A stretch of DNA of 10,270 nt from XYA12-FULL-58-9 sp001798605 (lineage in GTDB: Bacteria; Myxococcota; XYA12-FULL-58-9), in the NCBI GenBank assembly GCA_036736205.1, contig DAINMX010000230.1:1-10270 (forward strand). The letters are read 5' to 3'. The position numbers were made by a program, and so were the translations under genes. The notes under the pieces are model-generated. The model ran no database searches. It saw only the letters and a list, made by a program, of their open reading frames with translations, and was not told the origin of the DNA. Shown in pieces: positions 1 through 6,239 of the stretch; the stretch's first letter is position 1; every line of letters begins with the position of its first letter.

Positions 1-142
1 GTTGCGGAGCGAAGCTACCGCGTATCGAGGGGAATCGGCCACTCCATCTAATCTGTATGGAGGCATGAGAGGGGTATGGCGGTCGCAGTCACGACGAGGA
101 TTGGTGCTGAAACAGGCGCTACTATCGGGGCGAAGTTGTCAT

Positions 143-214
143 CAGAGCGGCGTTCCGTTCTGATGATGGTGGTTGTTGTTTCCAAACAACCAACCAATCG
201 CCAGAGCGGAACAC
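143..214. repeat. Nested inverted repeat with alternative pairings
   Basis: The outer arms 150-162 and 202-214 pair over 13 positions, with 11 Watson-Crick pairs, one G-T wobble and one mismatch. They enclose an inner hairpin at 171-195, GGTTGTTGTTT against AAACAACCAACC, with one bulged base. The sequence CAGAGCGG occurs twice (143-150 and 202-209), and the segment between them, CCGTTCTG at 155-162, can pair with either copy, so two structures exclude each other. No T-run follows on either strand, so it is not an obvious intrinsic terminator. It may be a regulatory or mobile-element remnant; function unknown. Confidence 0.55.
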
Positions 215-317
215 CATGACACGCTTATAACGAAATCGATGCTCACAAGGACAGCTGCACGGTCGCTGTGATGAGTCATGGGTCCATCAGGCAGACGGAT
301 TCGGTGATCGAGACCAA

Positions 318-334
318 GATCTCGCACTGAGATC
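318..334 (-). terminator. Weak hairpin downstream of toxin gene
   Basis: GATCTC (318-323) and GAGATC (329-334) form a perfect 6-bp stem around a 5-base loop, about 36 bases past the toxin stop codon. An overlapping alternative stem uses CGAGA at 309-313 and TCTCG at 320-324. In the minus-strand transcript only a couple of U residues follow, so this is a poor Rho-independent terminator. It may only protect the 3' end of the mRNA. Confidence 0.25.
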
Positions 335-369
335 CCGTCGTAAGAACCCTGTTCTCGGCGCGCGGGCTC

Positions 370-816
370 TCAGCGACTGCGGGACCTATGGTCGTCGATT
401 TCTAAGCCGATAACACCGAAGCCTAGCGCATGTGCCGCAAGCGCCTGCCGCTCATCGTGCGTGGCAAAGACCAGCGCAACGTCCCTGGTCTCGCGAAACA
501 GCATGGCCGTCGCGAGGTGGATTGCATCCAAGGTCTTCACCACAGTGGGCATCGGCAGGGCAGCCCGCCTCAAGACGGCCTTTCCCAGGCCAACTATTCC
601 AATTGAGTCCTCCATGACGGCAAGCTCCTGGTGAGCGTGCGCGACTCCACTGTCGTCCAGTGCGTCGCACAGACGAAGGCGATCGAAGGTTCGTCGCGCC
701 TCGACGCCCATCAATTCGCTCGCGAAGGCCCCCTCCCATTCGCCCCACCCATCGAGCTGTGGGTCCTGCTCCAACAAGCGACTCAGGACAACGCTCGTGT
801 CGAGATAGACGATCAT
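370..816 (-). CDS. vapC: PIN-domain ribonuclease toxin (VapC-type)
   Basis: This 148-residue protein is a PIN-domain toxin, in known systems a Mg2+-dependent endoribonuclease that blocks translation by cutting specific RNAs. All four expected acidic residues are visible: D6 in the opening YLDTS strand, E39 in SELMGVEARR, D97 in LDAIHLATA and D121 in FATHDERQA. Length matches the family. The ATG (816-814) overlaps the antitoxin TGA (815-813) as ATGA, the usual coupling in these operons, and this fixes the start. The gene is the distal cistron of a two-gene minus-strand operon and should be controlled by the antitoxin through the operator array near 1065-1117. The acidic set is intact, so the toxin looks active. 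The RNA target cannot be predicted. Confidence 0.92.
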   Translation of the reverse strand: MIVYLDTSVVLSRLLEQDPQLDGWGEWEGAFASELMGVEARRTFDRLRLCDALDDSGVAHAHQELAVMEDSIGIVGLGKAVLRRAALPMPTVVKTLDAIHLATAMLFRETRDVALVFATHDERQALAAHALGFGVIGLEIDDHRSRSR

Positions 817-1073
817 CTACCATCCCGGTCTTCGCGCAACATGGCGATAACGTCGACAGGCTTACGTAAAGAAATGCGTCGAATCTTGCGCAGCGCCGAG
901 ACCGGCCGCTTGGCTTCTTGTACGGTCAGAGTTTGACCGCCCTCAAGAGGTACAAGACGCGCCACAGGTGTCTGACGGTCGAGGATTAAGACTGTCTCTC
1001 CTGCTCGCGCCTCCGCGACGAATGAGCTCAGCTTGTTCTTGAGTTGGGAAATGTTGGCCCGCTTCATGGCCAT
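813..1073 (-). CDS. vapB: Phd/YefM-like antitoxin
   Basis: This 86-residue protein is the antitoxin for the PIN toxin encoded directly after it. The N-terminus (KRANISQLKNKLSSFV, then ARAGETVLILDRQTPVARLVP) is the Phd/YefM pattern: a short strand and helix, then the GE.V.I..R..PVARLVP segment that forms the DNA-binding dimer. The C-terminal half (about residues 50-86) is basic and should wrap the toxin active site. Members of this family bind their own promoter, and binding is tuned by the toxin:antitoxin ratio. Two starts are possible, at 1073 and at 1067 (residue M3). AAGG lies 7 bases upstream of the first, which I prefer slightly. The stop overlaps the toxin start by four bases. The start lies inside a repeated-hexamer array, a likely operator. 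Confidence 0.9.
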   Translation of the reverse strand: MAMKRANISQLKNKLSSFVAEARAGETVLILDRQTPVARLVPLEGGQTLTVQEAKRPVSALRKIRRISLRKPVDVIAMLREDRDGR

Positions 1074-1117
1074 AATATGGCCTTAAATGGCCACGATGGC
1101 AAGGACGACGGCACGAC
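1065..1117 (-). promoter_or_regulatory. Putative operator array A at antitoxin start
   Basis: Four hexamers occur at nearly one helical turn: ATGGCC at 1066-1071, 1077-1082 and 1087-1092, and ATGGCA at 1096-1101 (spacings 11, 10 and 9). GGCCAT and ATGGCC around 1069-1082 also form a near-perfect palindrome with an AAT centre. The array covers both possible antitoxin start codons and the presumed ribosome binding site. Phd/YefM antitoxins repress their own operons through short repeated or palindromic sites, so this is the likely operator; the assignment to this protein is inferred. Confidence 0.6.
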
Positions 1118-1183
1118 ACTGTAGTAAGCACGTCATTTGTCCGGTCGGTGTAGCAGGCTTCTGGTTTGGAGAGCGTCGCGCCT

Positions 1184-1235
1184 CATGGCACAATATGGCC
1201 TTCAATGGCCACGAAGGCCATGACGACGGTACAAC
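1184..1235. repeat. Second copy (B) of the operator array
   Basis: This segment matches 1065-1117 at 45 of 53 aligned positions (hand count, one single-base gap). It keeps the four-hexamer layout: ATGGCA 1185-1190, ATGGCC 1195-1200, ATGGCC 1205-1210 and AAGGCC 1214-1219, spaced 10, 10 and 9. It lies just beyond the helicase stop codon. On the minus strand it retains an ATG at 1186-1184 at the place equivalent to the antitoxin's second start codon, followed by 17 codons not clearly related to the antitoxin and then a stop. It may be a second, cooperating operator or the scar of a lost neighbouring toxin-antitoxin unit. Confidence 0.65.
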
Positions 1236-1241
1236 GCGAAC

Positions 1242-3992
1242 CTAGGACAGCATCCCGTCAATAAGTTCGAGAAGGGGTCGAGCATCGTGTCGCCACTCCG
1301 ACCACGCAATGGGCACGACCGGCATGCCTGCGCGATACAGGGAGCGATAACGCTCTCTGGGCAGAGCGTGGCCTGGCGGACCCGGTGGACCGATGAGATC
1401 GAGAGCCATGGCCGCGTTGTTTCTGGTCACCACGAGGTCCATCGTTGTGCCCGCCAAAGGATAGTCTGGCCACACCGTGCATCCCAGACGTTCCGCAGCC
1501 TCTGCCACTTCTCGTGCCAAGGGGTCGACGAGGACTCGCGGTCGTTGAGCCGCACGACCGCTCTGGATGTGCGCCAGATACTGACCCAACAGCGTGTGCC
1601 CGCCTGCTTGTTCCGGAGTGATCGAGCTGAAGACCAGCTGTCGTCTGCGGGCACGGGTAATACTCACGTTGAAGACGTCGGCGCGCTCCAAGTATCTGCG
1701 AGTCATGCCGTGAGCGCTGTTGTCGATCGCCCACGAGATCAACATGATGTCCCGCTCGTCGCCCTGAAACGAGTAGGGAGTACCAATCTTGATGTTGTGT
1801 CGCGCCAAATCTGCCACCGAGAGCCGTTTCCGCACGAGCTCTGCCAGGGCGTCTACTTGATCGCGGAACGGCGACAGAACACCCAGCGAAGATGCCGTAT
1901 CGTCGGCACTGCCGCGCTCGGCATCCAGTAATTCCATGAGGGCTGCGACAACCGCGTCGGCTTCAGCAGGATTGACGCCAGACGCCAAGCGCGCGCCAGT
2001 GACAGGGCGCAACTCTAGGCAGTCGCTGTCGTCCCGACTCGGTGTCGCGGTCATGATCTTGAGTGCATCCCGATAGAAAACGCGATTAGCGAACTCGATG
2101 ATGGGCGGGCGGCTTCGGTAGTGCTCATCCAAGAAGATGGCGGCACGGTGATCATCCAGACGTGCGGTTACGAGATCCAGCAAGCTGTGCTCCCGATAAT
2201 CGAGATCGGCCGCCGCCTCAGAGTCCACGCCATGATTGGTGGCGATCGCATTGAGTCTGGCACGCGACAAGAAGGAAAGGTGGCGCAGCTGCCGGAGATC
2301 TCCGGTCACAGCGGCACGCTTGGCACGCGCCAAAACCGGCAAACCGCTGGCCATATCCATTTGAGTGGCCTCGTCGATCAGGGCGAGATCAAACAGGTTT
2401 TCGGCCAAGGGTAACACGCGGTGGACGTCAGCCACGCACACCAGCCAAATTGGACACGCCGCGAGCACAGCTGAGAAATCGGTGGCCTCGAATCTCTGGG
2501 CCTGTCGTGCCGAGGTATTGGCGCGAATGCCCGCCACAAACCGCTTGAGGGCGTCGCGCTTGTTCTCGAGGACGCGGTCGATCCGTCGCCGCAATCGCTG
2601 GCTCGCAACATCAACCATCAAGCTCGCGCGCTCATCAAACAGGCGGACATATTCGGCAACGCTGACCGTCATCGGCGCAGCGCGTTGGAGCCGCCACATA
2701 AGGAAGCCGGCGCGGCGGCGTTCGAGAAAGGTGGCCACATGCGGAGGCGTCGTCAGCTGACCAAGCAGAAGCTCCCTTGCAACTCGCTGCGTGAGTTGGC
2801 CCTCAAGGCGGTCGATCTGCCTTTCGACGTGTCGCAGTCGCTTCTCACTTCGATCCAGGTCGGCGGCGGTCGTTTTCGGCAACGAGACATTCCCCTGAAG
2901 GAGGTCTTCGAGATGATCCTTGAGCCGGCGCAGCGTGTCGGCACGACCGCCACGTGTCACGAGGTGTCGATGCCCCGTCAGGGCTTCGATCTTGTCGGCC
3001 ACCACGTCCAGGGCTTCCGGTGTCCGCGTCGCCACCAGGACTGATTCCCCACGAAATAAGTGGTCCAGGGCGATGGCGGCGACAGTAAAGGTCTTCCCAG
3101 TGCCAGGCGGACCGGTGATGCCTGTGAGCAACTGCGAACGGCAGGATTCGAGCGCACGACCCTGGGCGTCGTTAAGCACAGCGGGCGCACGATCCCTCTG
3201 TTTCCGATGTCTCACGCGCTGGGCGGCCGGCGTCCCGAGGAGCACGTTCAATACGGGCGTCGAGGGACGGTTGCTGAGCGCTTTGAGCTCGGACAGCACA
3301 CCTCGGGATTGCGGCGAATTTTCCACCACGGCCAACAACGCTGCCGGCAGACACGCCACCTCCTTACCATCTGCTGGGGAAGCCTTGCCAATCCGAAATA
3401 GCTCGACGCTCGCAGCATCCATGAGTTCCGGGAAACGGCCAAGTTTGCCGACGTCCAAGCTTGAGCAGAGGCGCTCCAACCGTGTAAGCAAATCAGCCAA
3501 CGCGCCCACGTCAAACGGCAAACGAGGAGCCCCCTCGAACAGCTCCACTGGGTCCGTCGGCGCGGCAACGCCTGCGGTCGCCAACGCCTCGATCACAGGA
3601 TAATTCAACCGCAGTTCGTCGAGCTTGGGCCGGATGTACCAGAATGTTTCCCTTGCTACGTCCTCCTGCTCGATGGCTGCAGGAACCAGAATGAGAGGTG
3701 CGCACAAAGGCTTATCGCGACCGCGCGCCGGATTCGCAGGCGCCGTGAACAAGAACGCGGCATAGAAGAGCGTGCGCTCGCGTCGGTAGATACTCACCGT
3801 CTTTTGCGCTTCCTCAGCCCAGATCGGGTCAATAGCCAGACGCTCACAGATCTGATCCAACAGAACATCGCGGCCGGTCAGGAAATGACGGTGGGTCAGA
3901 CGATCACCGAACACATCCGTGATCGCCGCCTCTCGAGAATCTGCCTCGTGGCAGTCCCGCAGAAACATTATCTTCGCCGCAACCTCCGTCAT
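1242..3992 (-). CDS. SF1 UPF1/DNA2-like helicase with nuclease-like C-terminus
   Basis: This 916-residue protein is a superfamily 1 helicase expected to unwind DNA or RNA using ATP. Its motifs are in order: Q277 in LNDAQ, Walker A GPPGTGKT (294-301), Walker B LIDEATQ (538-544), GDLRQL (564-569), YRSRP (625-629), GTPYSFQGDERD (737-748) and NVSITRARR (775-783). A charged, probably coiled-coil insert lies at about 374-409. The N-terminal ~270 residues include an APLILVP segment resembling the front of DUF4011-type helicases. The C-terminus (about 820-916) resembles the Vsr/DUF559-like PD-(D/E)XK domain often fused to such helicases, with D852 and D865 in DLVV...ALDLIG and a WSEWR near the end, but a canonical E-X-K is not evident. 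The start at 3992 is chosen because AGGAGAG lies 3-9 bases upstream; a longer frame to 4190 would overlap the divergent lipoprotein gene. Related helicases are common in phage-defence loci; that role here is inferred. Confidence 0.88.
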   Translation of the reverse strand: MTEVAAKIMFLRDCHEADSREAAITDVFGDRLTHRHFLTGRDVLLDQICERLAIDPIWAEEAQKTVSIYRRERTLFYAAFLFTAPANPARGRDKPLCAPLILVPAAIEQEDVARETFWYIRPKLDELRLNYPVIEALATAGVAAPTDPVELFEGAPRLPFDVGALADLLTRLERLCSSLDVGKLGRFPELMDAASVELFRIGKASPADGKEVACLPAALLAVVENSPQSRGVLSELKALSNRPSTPVLNVLLGTPAAQRVRHRKQRDRAPAVLNDAQGRALESCRSQLLTGITGPPGTGKTFTVAAIALDHLFRGESVLVATRTPEALDVVADKIEALTGHRHLVTRGGRADTLRRLKDHLEDLLQGNVSLPKTTAADLDRSEKRLRHVERQIDRLEGQLTQRVARELLLGQLTTPPHVATFLERRRAGFLMWRLQRAAPMTVSVAEYVRLFDERASLMVDVASQRLRRRIDRVLENKRDALKRFVAGIRANTSARQAQRFEATDFSAVLAACPIWLVCVADVHRVLPLAENLFDLALIDEATQMDMASGLPVLARAKRAAVTGDLRQLRHLSFLSRARLNAIATNHGVDSEAAADLDYREHSLLDLVTARLDDHRAAIFLDEHYRSRPPIIEFANRVFYRDALKIMTATPSRDDSDCLELRPVTGARLASGVNPAEADAVVAALMELLDAERGSADDTASSLGVLSPFRDQVDALAELVRKRLSVADLARHNIKIGTPYSFQGDERDIMLISWAIDNSAHGMTRRYLERADVFNVSITRARRRQLVFSSITPEQAGGHTLLGQYLAHIQSGRAAQRPRVLVDPLAREVAEAAERLGCTVWPDYPLAGTTMDLVVTRNNAAMALDLIGPPGPPGHALPRERYRSLYRAGMPVVPIAWSEWRHDARPLLELIDGMLS

Positions 3993-4140
3993 CGCTCTCC
4001 TCTGCGAACATCGAGACAGGGCCAACATAGGCGCTGTCGCCCCGCGGTGGAAGCACCGTCCAACTTCACAAATAGTCAACCCGTGGCTCAATCTGCGTGA
4101 TAGGTTGGTGGTCACACCTTCGCGCACGCAGGGGAGTCCA
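3993..4140. promoter_or_regulatory. Divergent intergenic region between helicase and lipoprotein
   Basis: These 148 bases separate two divergently read genes and must hold promoters for both. Strong Shine-Dalgarno sequences sit at each end: AGGAGAG for the helicase on the minus strand and GGGGAG before the ATG at 4141. A perfect 5-bp stem with a GAAG loop (CGGTG at 4045-4049, CACCG at 4054-4058) is a possible operator or leader hairpin. TTGACT on the minus strand (about 4075-4080) resembles a -35 box, but no good -10 lies at the right distance, so I do not place promoters exactly. Confidence 0.45.
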
Positions 4141-4803
4141 ATGACGAACAAACCGTGGCTTTGGGTTTTTGGGATCACCCTTGGGTTCAACGCTTGCGGC
4201 GATGAAGGTGTACCGCCGGAACCCCCGCCAGCTCACATGCACCAACTCGACTTATCACCGGGATGTTATGTCGAAGGGCCGGACCGCTCGCCACAGGAGC
4301 AACAACAGGCCATGAATTGGCCGGCAGAGCAGACGGTCGTTCAAACGGAGCTGAGTTTGCACCTGCAATACCTCAGCGTTCTGACGCAGGTGGTAGTCGC
4401 CAACCCTACCGATAACTGGTGGGCGATCCCGACGACGGCGTACGGTGTCGATCCCAGCCACAACCAACTGCTCTTGAAGGAAACTGATCGCACCGAGACC
4501 AAGAGCACCTACGACCTGTTTGCCTCCTGCTCACCTTGTGCGGCAGCTGACAGCAAACTGGGTGACGCCTATGGAAACGCCAAAATCTCCCACGCCGCGC
4601 TTGGCGGCGGAATTTTTACTTGGCACGACAACGGCTACGAAGCTTCGATGGTCATCAACTCTGGCAATACCACAATTGTGGGGTTCGTATTGCGCGGATG
4701 TGACCCTTACACCCAAATCAGCTACGATCAGATCGTCGATTTGCCACTGCGCTGTTGGAACCAAGTCGCGCAATTGGTGTCCTGCAATAACGTTTCGTTC
4801 TGA
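4141..4803 (+). CDS. Secreted cysteine-rich lipoprotein, unknown function
   Basis: I do not recognise this 220-residue protein. It begins with a short hydrophobic signal (WLWVFGITLGFNAC) ending in a plausible lipobox, with C19 the lipidated cysteine followed by GDEG and a Pro-rich linker (PPEPPP, 25-30). Beyond C19 there are six cysteines (42, 130, 133, 187, 205, 215), enough for three disulfides, which fits an extracytoplasmic fold. The body is rich in beta-forming sequence (TVVQTELSLHLQYLSVLTQVVV; IVGFVLRGC), so a compact beta domain is likely. The frame stays open upstream to 3919, but the ATG at 4141 has GGGGAG at a proper distance and starts the signal sequence. It is the first of four consecutive genes for exported proteins and is divergent from the helicase. 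Confidence 0.82.
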   Translation: MTNKPWLWVFGITLGFNACGDEGVPPEPPPAHMHQLDLSPGCYVEGPDRSPQEQQQAMNWPAEQTVVQTELSLHLQYLSVLTQVVVANPTDNWWAIPTTAYGVDPSHNQLLLKETDRTETKSTYDLFASCSPCAAADSKLGDAYGNAKISHAALGGGIFTWHDNGYEASMVINSGNTTIVGFVLRGCDPYTQISYDQIVDLPLRCWNQVAQLVSCNNVSF

Positions 4804-4809
4804 CTGTTG

Positions 4810-4834
4810 CTCAAATGGCTCAAATGCTCAAATG
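4810..4834. repeat. Three tandem CTCAAATG units
   Basis: The octamer CTCAAATG occurs at 4810-4817, 4819-4826 and 4827-4834, starting seven bases after the lipoprotein stop codon. The last copy runs into AGCA, giving the small hairpin TGCTC-AAAT-GAGCA. The array is short and may be a slippage product. No T-run follows, so terminator function is doubtful. Confidence 0.6.
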
Positions 4835-4842
4835 AGCAGCTG

Positions 4843-4871
4843 TATTCAAAGGGTGGAGAATTTCGTATGAT
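4843..4871 (+). promoter_or_regulatory. Weak candidate sigma-70 promoter
   Basis: TATGAT at 4866-4871 matches the -10 consensus at five of six positions. A weak -35-like TATTCA lies at 4843-4848 with a 17-base spacer. It would start transcription about 35 bases before the ATG at 4913. The -35 match is poor and the 109-base gap could equally be read through from the upstream lipoprotein gene. Confidence 0.25.
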
Positions 4872-4912
4872 GCCAACCGTTTGACGGAACACCAATGACG
4901 AACGGAGAGTTT

Positions 4913-5596
4913 ATGAATCTTTGCCGGATAGCGAGTCTTGTAGGTGCCTTTGTGACGGTGGCGTTCGGTTCGTCCTTAGCCTTTGGCCAAGACAACGTCA
5001 GCGGAGATTGGAAGACAAGTGAGGGCGTAATGACCCTCACCCAAACCGGAGATCAGATTTCCGGTCGTTACACATCCGACCATGGTGAGGTGCTGGGGAA
5101 GGTCCAGGGGCAGGTGTTGGTGGGGTACTGGATCGAGGATCACTCCGACAAGAAGTGCGCCACGTCGAAGAACGGCCGCAGTTATTGGGGACAGATCCAA
5201 TTCACCTTCGCCGGCGACACGTTTTCTGGAAGATGGGGATACTGCGACGACCCCGTGAGCGGGAATTGGACTGGAACGCGGGAAGCCAAACCGGTCTTTT
5301 CGGTGAACGGACGTTGGCAAACGAGCGAAGGCCTGATGACTCTCGTGCAGCAAGGCGACGCCGTTTCAGGGAGCTATCCGCAAGACCGCGGGGAAATCAC
5401 GGGAATGATGAAGGGACCTGTTCTAGAAGGCTACTGGATCGAGGACGCCTCGGGTCAAAAATGCGCGGTGGAAAAGAACGGACGATTCTACTGGGGACGA
5501 ATCCGTTTCAGTTTCGCGAAGGACGTGTTCGCCGGCACCTGGGGTTATTGCGATAATGCCATTGATCGGAAATGGACGGGCGAGCGGGTACCCTAG
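4913..5596 (+). CDS. Periplasmic protein with two tandem ~100-residue domains
   Basis: This 227-residue protein has a signal peptide (residues 1-25, ending SLAFG before QDN) and then the same domain twice. Residues 31-123 and 133-225 align without gaps at an offset of exactly 102, identical at 55 of 93 positions by hand count. Each copy contains W.TSEG.MTL.Q.GD..SG.Y, then GYWIED, KCA..KNGR.YWG, and ends WGYCD with W.G.R. The two cysteines per copy (82/111 and 184/213) probably form an internal disulfide. The glycine and tryptophan spacing suggests a small beta-barrel or beta-sandwich. I cannot name a family or activity; a binding role at the envelope is a guess. The ATG at 4913 is preferred over 4895 because GGAGAG lies just upstream of it and the signal peptide starts there. 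Confidence 0.85.
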   Translation: MNLCRIASLVGAFVTVAFGSSLAFGQDNVSGDWKTSEGVMTLTQTGDQISGRYTSDHGEVLGKVQGQVLVGYWIEDHSDKKCATSKNGRSYWGQIQFTFAGDTFSGRWGYCDDPVSGNWTGTREAKPVFSVNGRWQTSEGLMTLVQQGDAVSGSYPQDRGEITGMMKGPVLEGYWIEDASGQKCAVEKNGRFYWGRIRFSFAKDVFAGTWGYCDNAIDRKWTGERVP

Positions 5597-5677
5597 TTGA
5601 TCAAATTTCAGAACCAGTGCGACAGACAACAATCCCTACCGAACTGCGTCATGGTTTGCCCATAGGGTTAGTTCTGA

Positions 5678-6208
5678 ATGAAACGAGAGAGTGAAAAGGC
5701 AGCCCTATTCGCTGTCATGGGCCTCCTGAGCGTGGCCGGTTGCCATCCCCAGATGCGCAGTCCCGTCATCGCCCTCGGCAGCACCGATCTCCAGGTCGTC
5801 AAAGGGATTGCAGATTCCGCGGTCGCCAAGACACTTTGCAATTCGGTCGTCGTGGATTTGAACGGTTTGGCAGGAGGCGACTCAAGTAATCTCGCAATGA
5901 AGCTCTATGGTGTTCCCATATCAGGAACCTGCGTTCCGGAAACTCAGGTTCCCTGTGCCTATGACTATTATCTCGCGGTCAGTGAGTATGATGAACAGCC
6001 CCGCCAGAGCGTATTCCATCTCGGGGTGGTCGGGGAGATTCCGGTTCTGACCTGGATCAGTGTAAGTGAACCCGACCGGGCGACGCTGCGGATGACGGTC
6101 ACCAATTTTCCGCAGGCCGCCCTCGATAGCAATCCGTCACTGCGGCCGATCGTGCGGGAGTATCTCCTTCACATTCAAGTCCAAGATATCGCCGTGGTCC
6201 CTCTGTAA
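5678..6208 (+). CDS. Secreted lipoprotein, unknown function
   Basis: This 176-residue protein has a clear lipoprotein signal: a charged start (KRESEK), a hydrophobic stretch (ALFAVMGLLSV) and the lipobox VAGC with C22 as the lipidated cysteine. Three further cysteines (54, 85, 93) follow. The mature part looks beta-rich (SVVVDLNGL, YYLAVSEYD, VFHLGVVGEIPVLTW) and ends in a hydrophobic strand (IAVVPL). I do not recognise a domain family. The ribosome binding site is weak (AGGG about 10 bases upstream). A perfect 7-bp inverted repeat (TCAGAAC 5608-5614, GTTCTGA 5671-5677) abuts the start codon. It lies 81 bases after the two-domain gene and 31 bases before the beta-helix gene, so co-transcription with the latter is likely. 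Confidence 0.83.
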   Translation: MKRESEKAALFAVMGLLSVAGCHPQMRSPVIALGSTDLQVVKGIADSAVAKTLCNSVVVDLNGLAGGDSSNLAMKLYGVPISGTCVPETQVPCAYDYYLAVSEYDEQPRQSVFHLGVVGEIPVLTWISVSEPDRATLRMTVTNFPQAALDSNPSLRPIVREYLLHIQVQDIAVVPL

Positions 6209-6239
6209 GGAGCGCCAACCACAAGCTGGTGTTTACTCG

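Larger units (their letters stand above)
1..369. other. Intergenic region with inverted repeats, no supported gene
   Basis: I found no convincing gene in these 369 bases. Frame 1 on the plus strand is open from the window edge to a TAA at 49-51 and could be the last 16 codons of a gene outside the window, but nothing identifies it. The 61-codon minus-strand frame at 142-327 resembles no family I know and runs through the hairpin region, so I do not call it. The notable content is structural: a nested imperfect palindrome at 143-214 and a perfect 6-bp hairpin at 318-334. The region lies downstream of the toxin gene, whose transcript may run into it. Confidence 0.6.

Noticed and set aside
143..214. 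Palindrome as an integron attC site
   Set aside because: I could not find the conserved RYYYAAC and GTTRRRY core pair at the ends, and there is no integrase or cassette array.
142..327. 61-residue minus-strand frame downstream of the toxin gene
   Set aside because: It has no recognisable domain or clear ribosome binding site, and much of it overlies the hairpin region; chance is the simpler explanation.
3993..4190. N-terminal extension of the helicase frame to an ATG at 4190 (982 residues)
   Set aside because: The extra 66 residues look like non-coding translation, would overlap the divergent lipoprotein's start, and the ATG at 3992 has a strong AGGAGAG upstream followed by family-like sequence.
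5608..5677. 7-bp inverted repeat flanking the gap before the second lipoprotein as a riboswitch or thermosensor
   Set aside because: The arms are 56 bases apart with no further supporting pairing, and a 7-bp match in such a gap can arise by chance.
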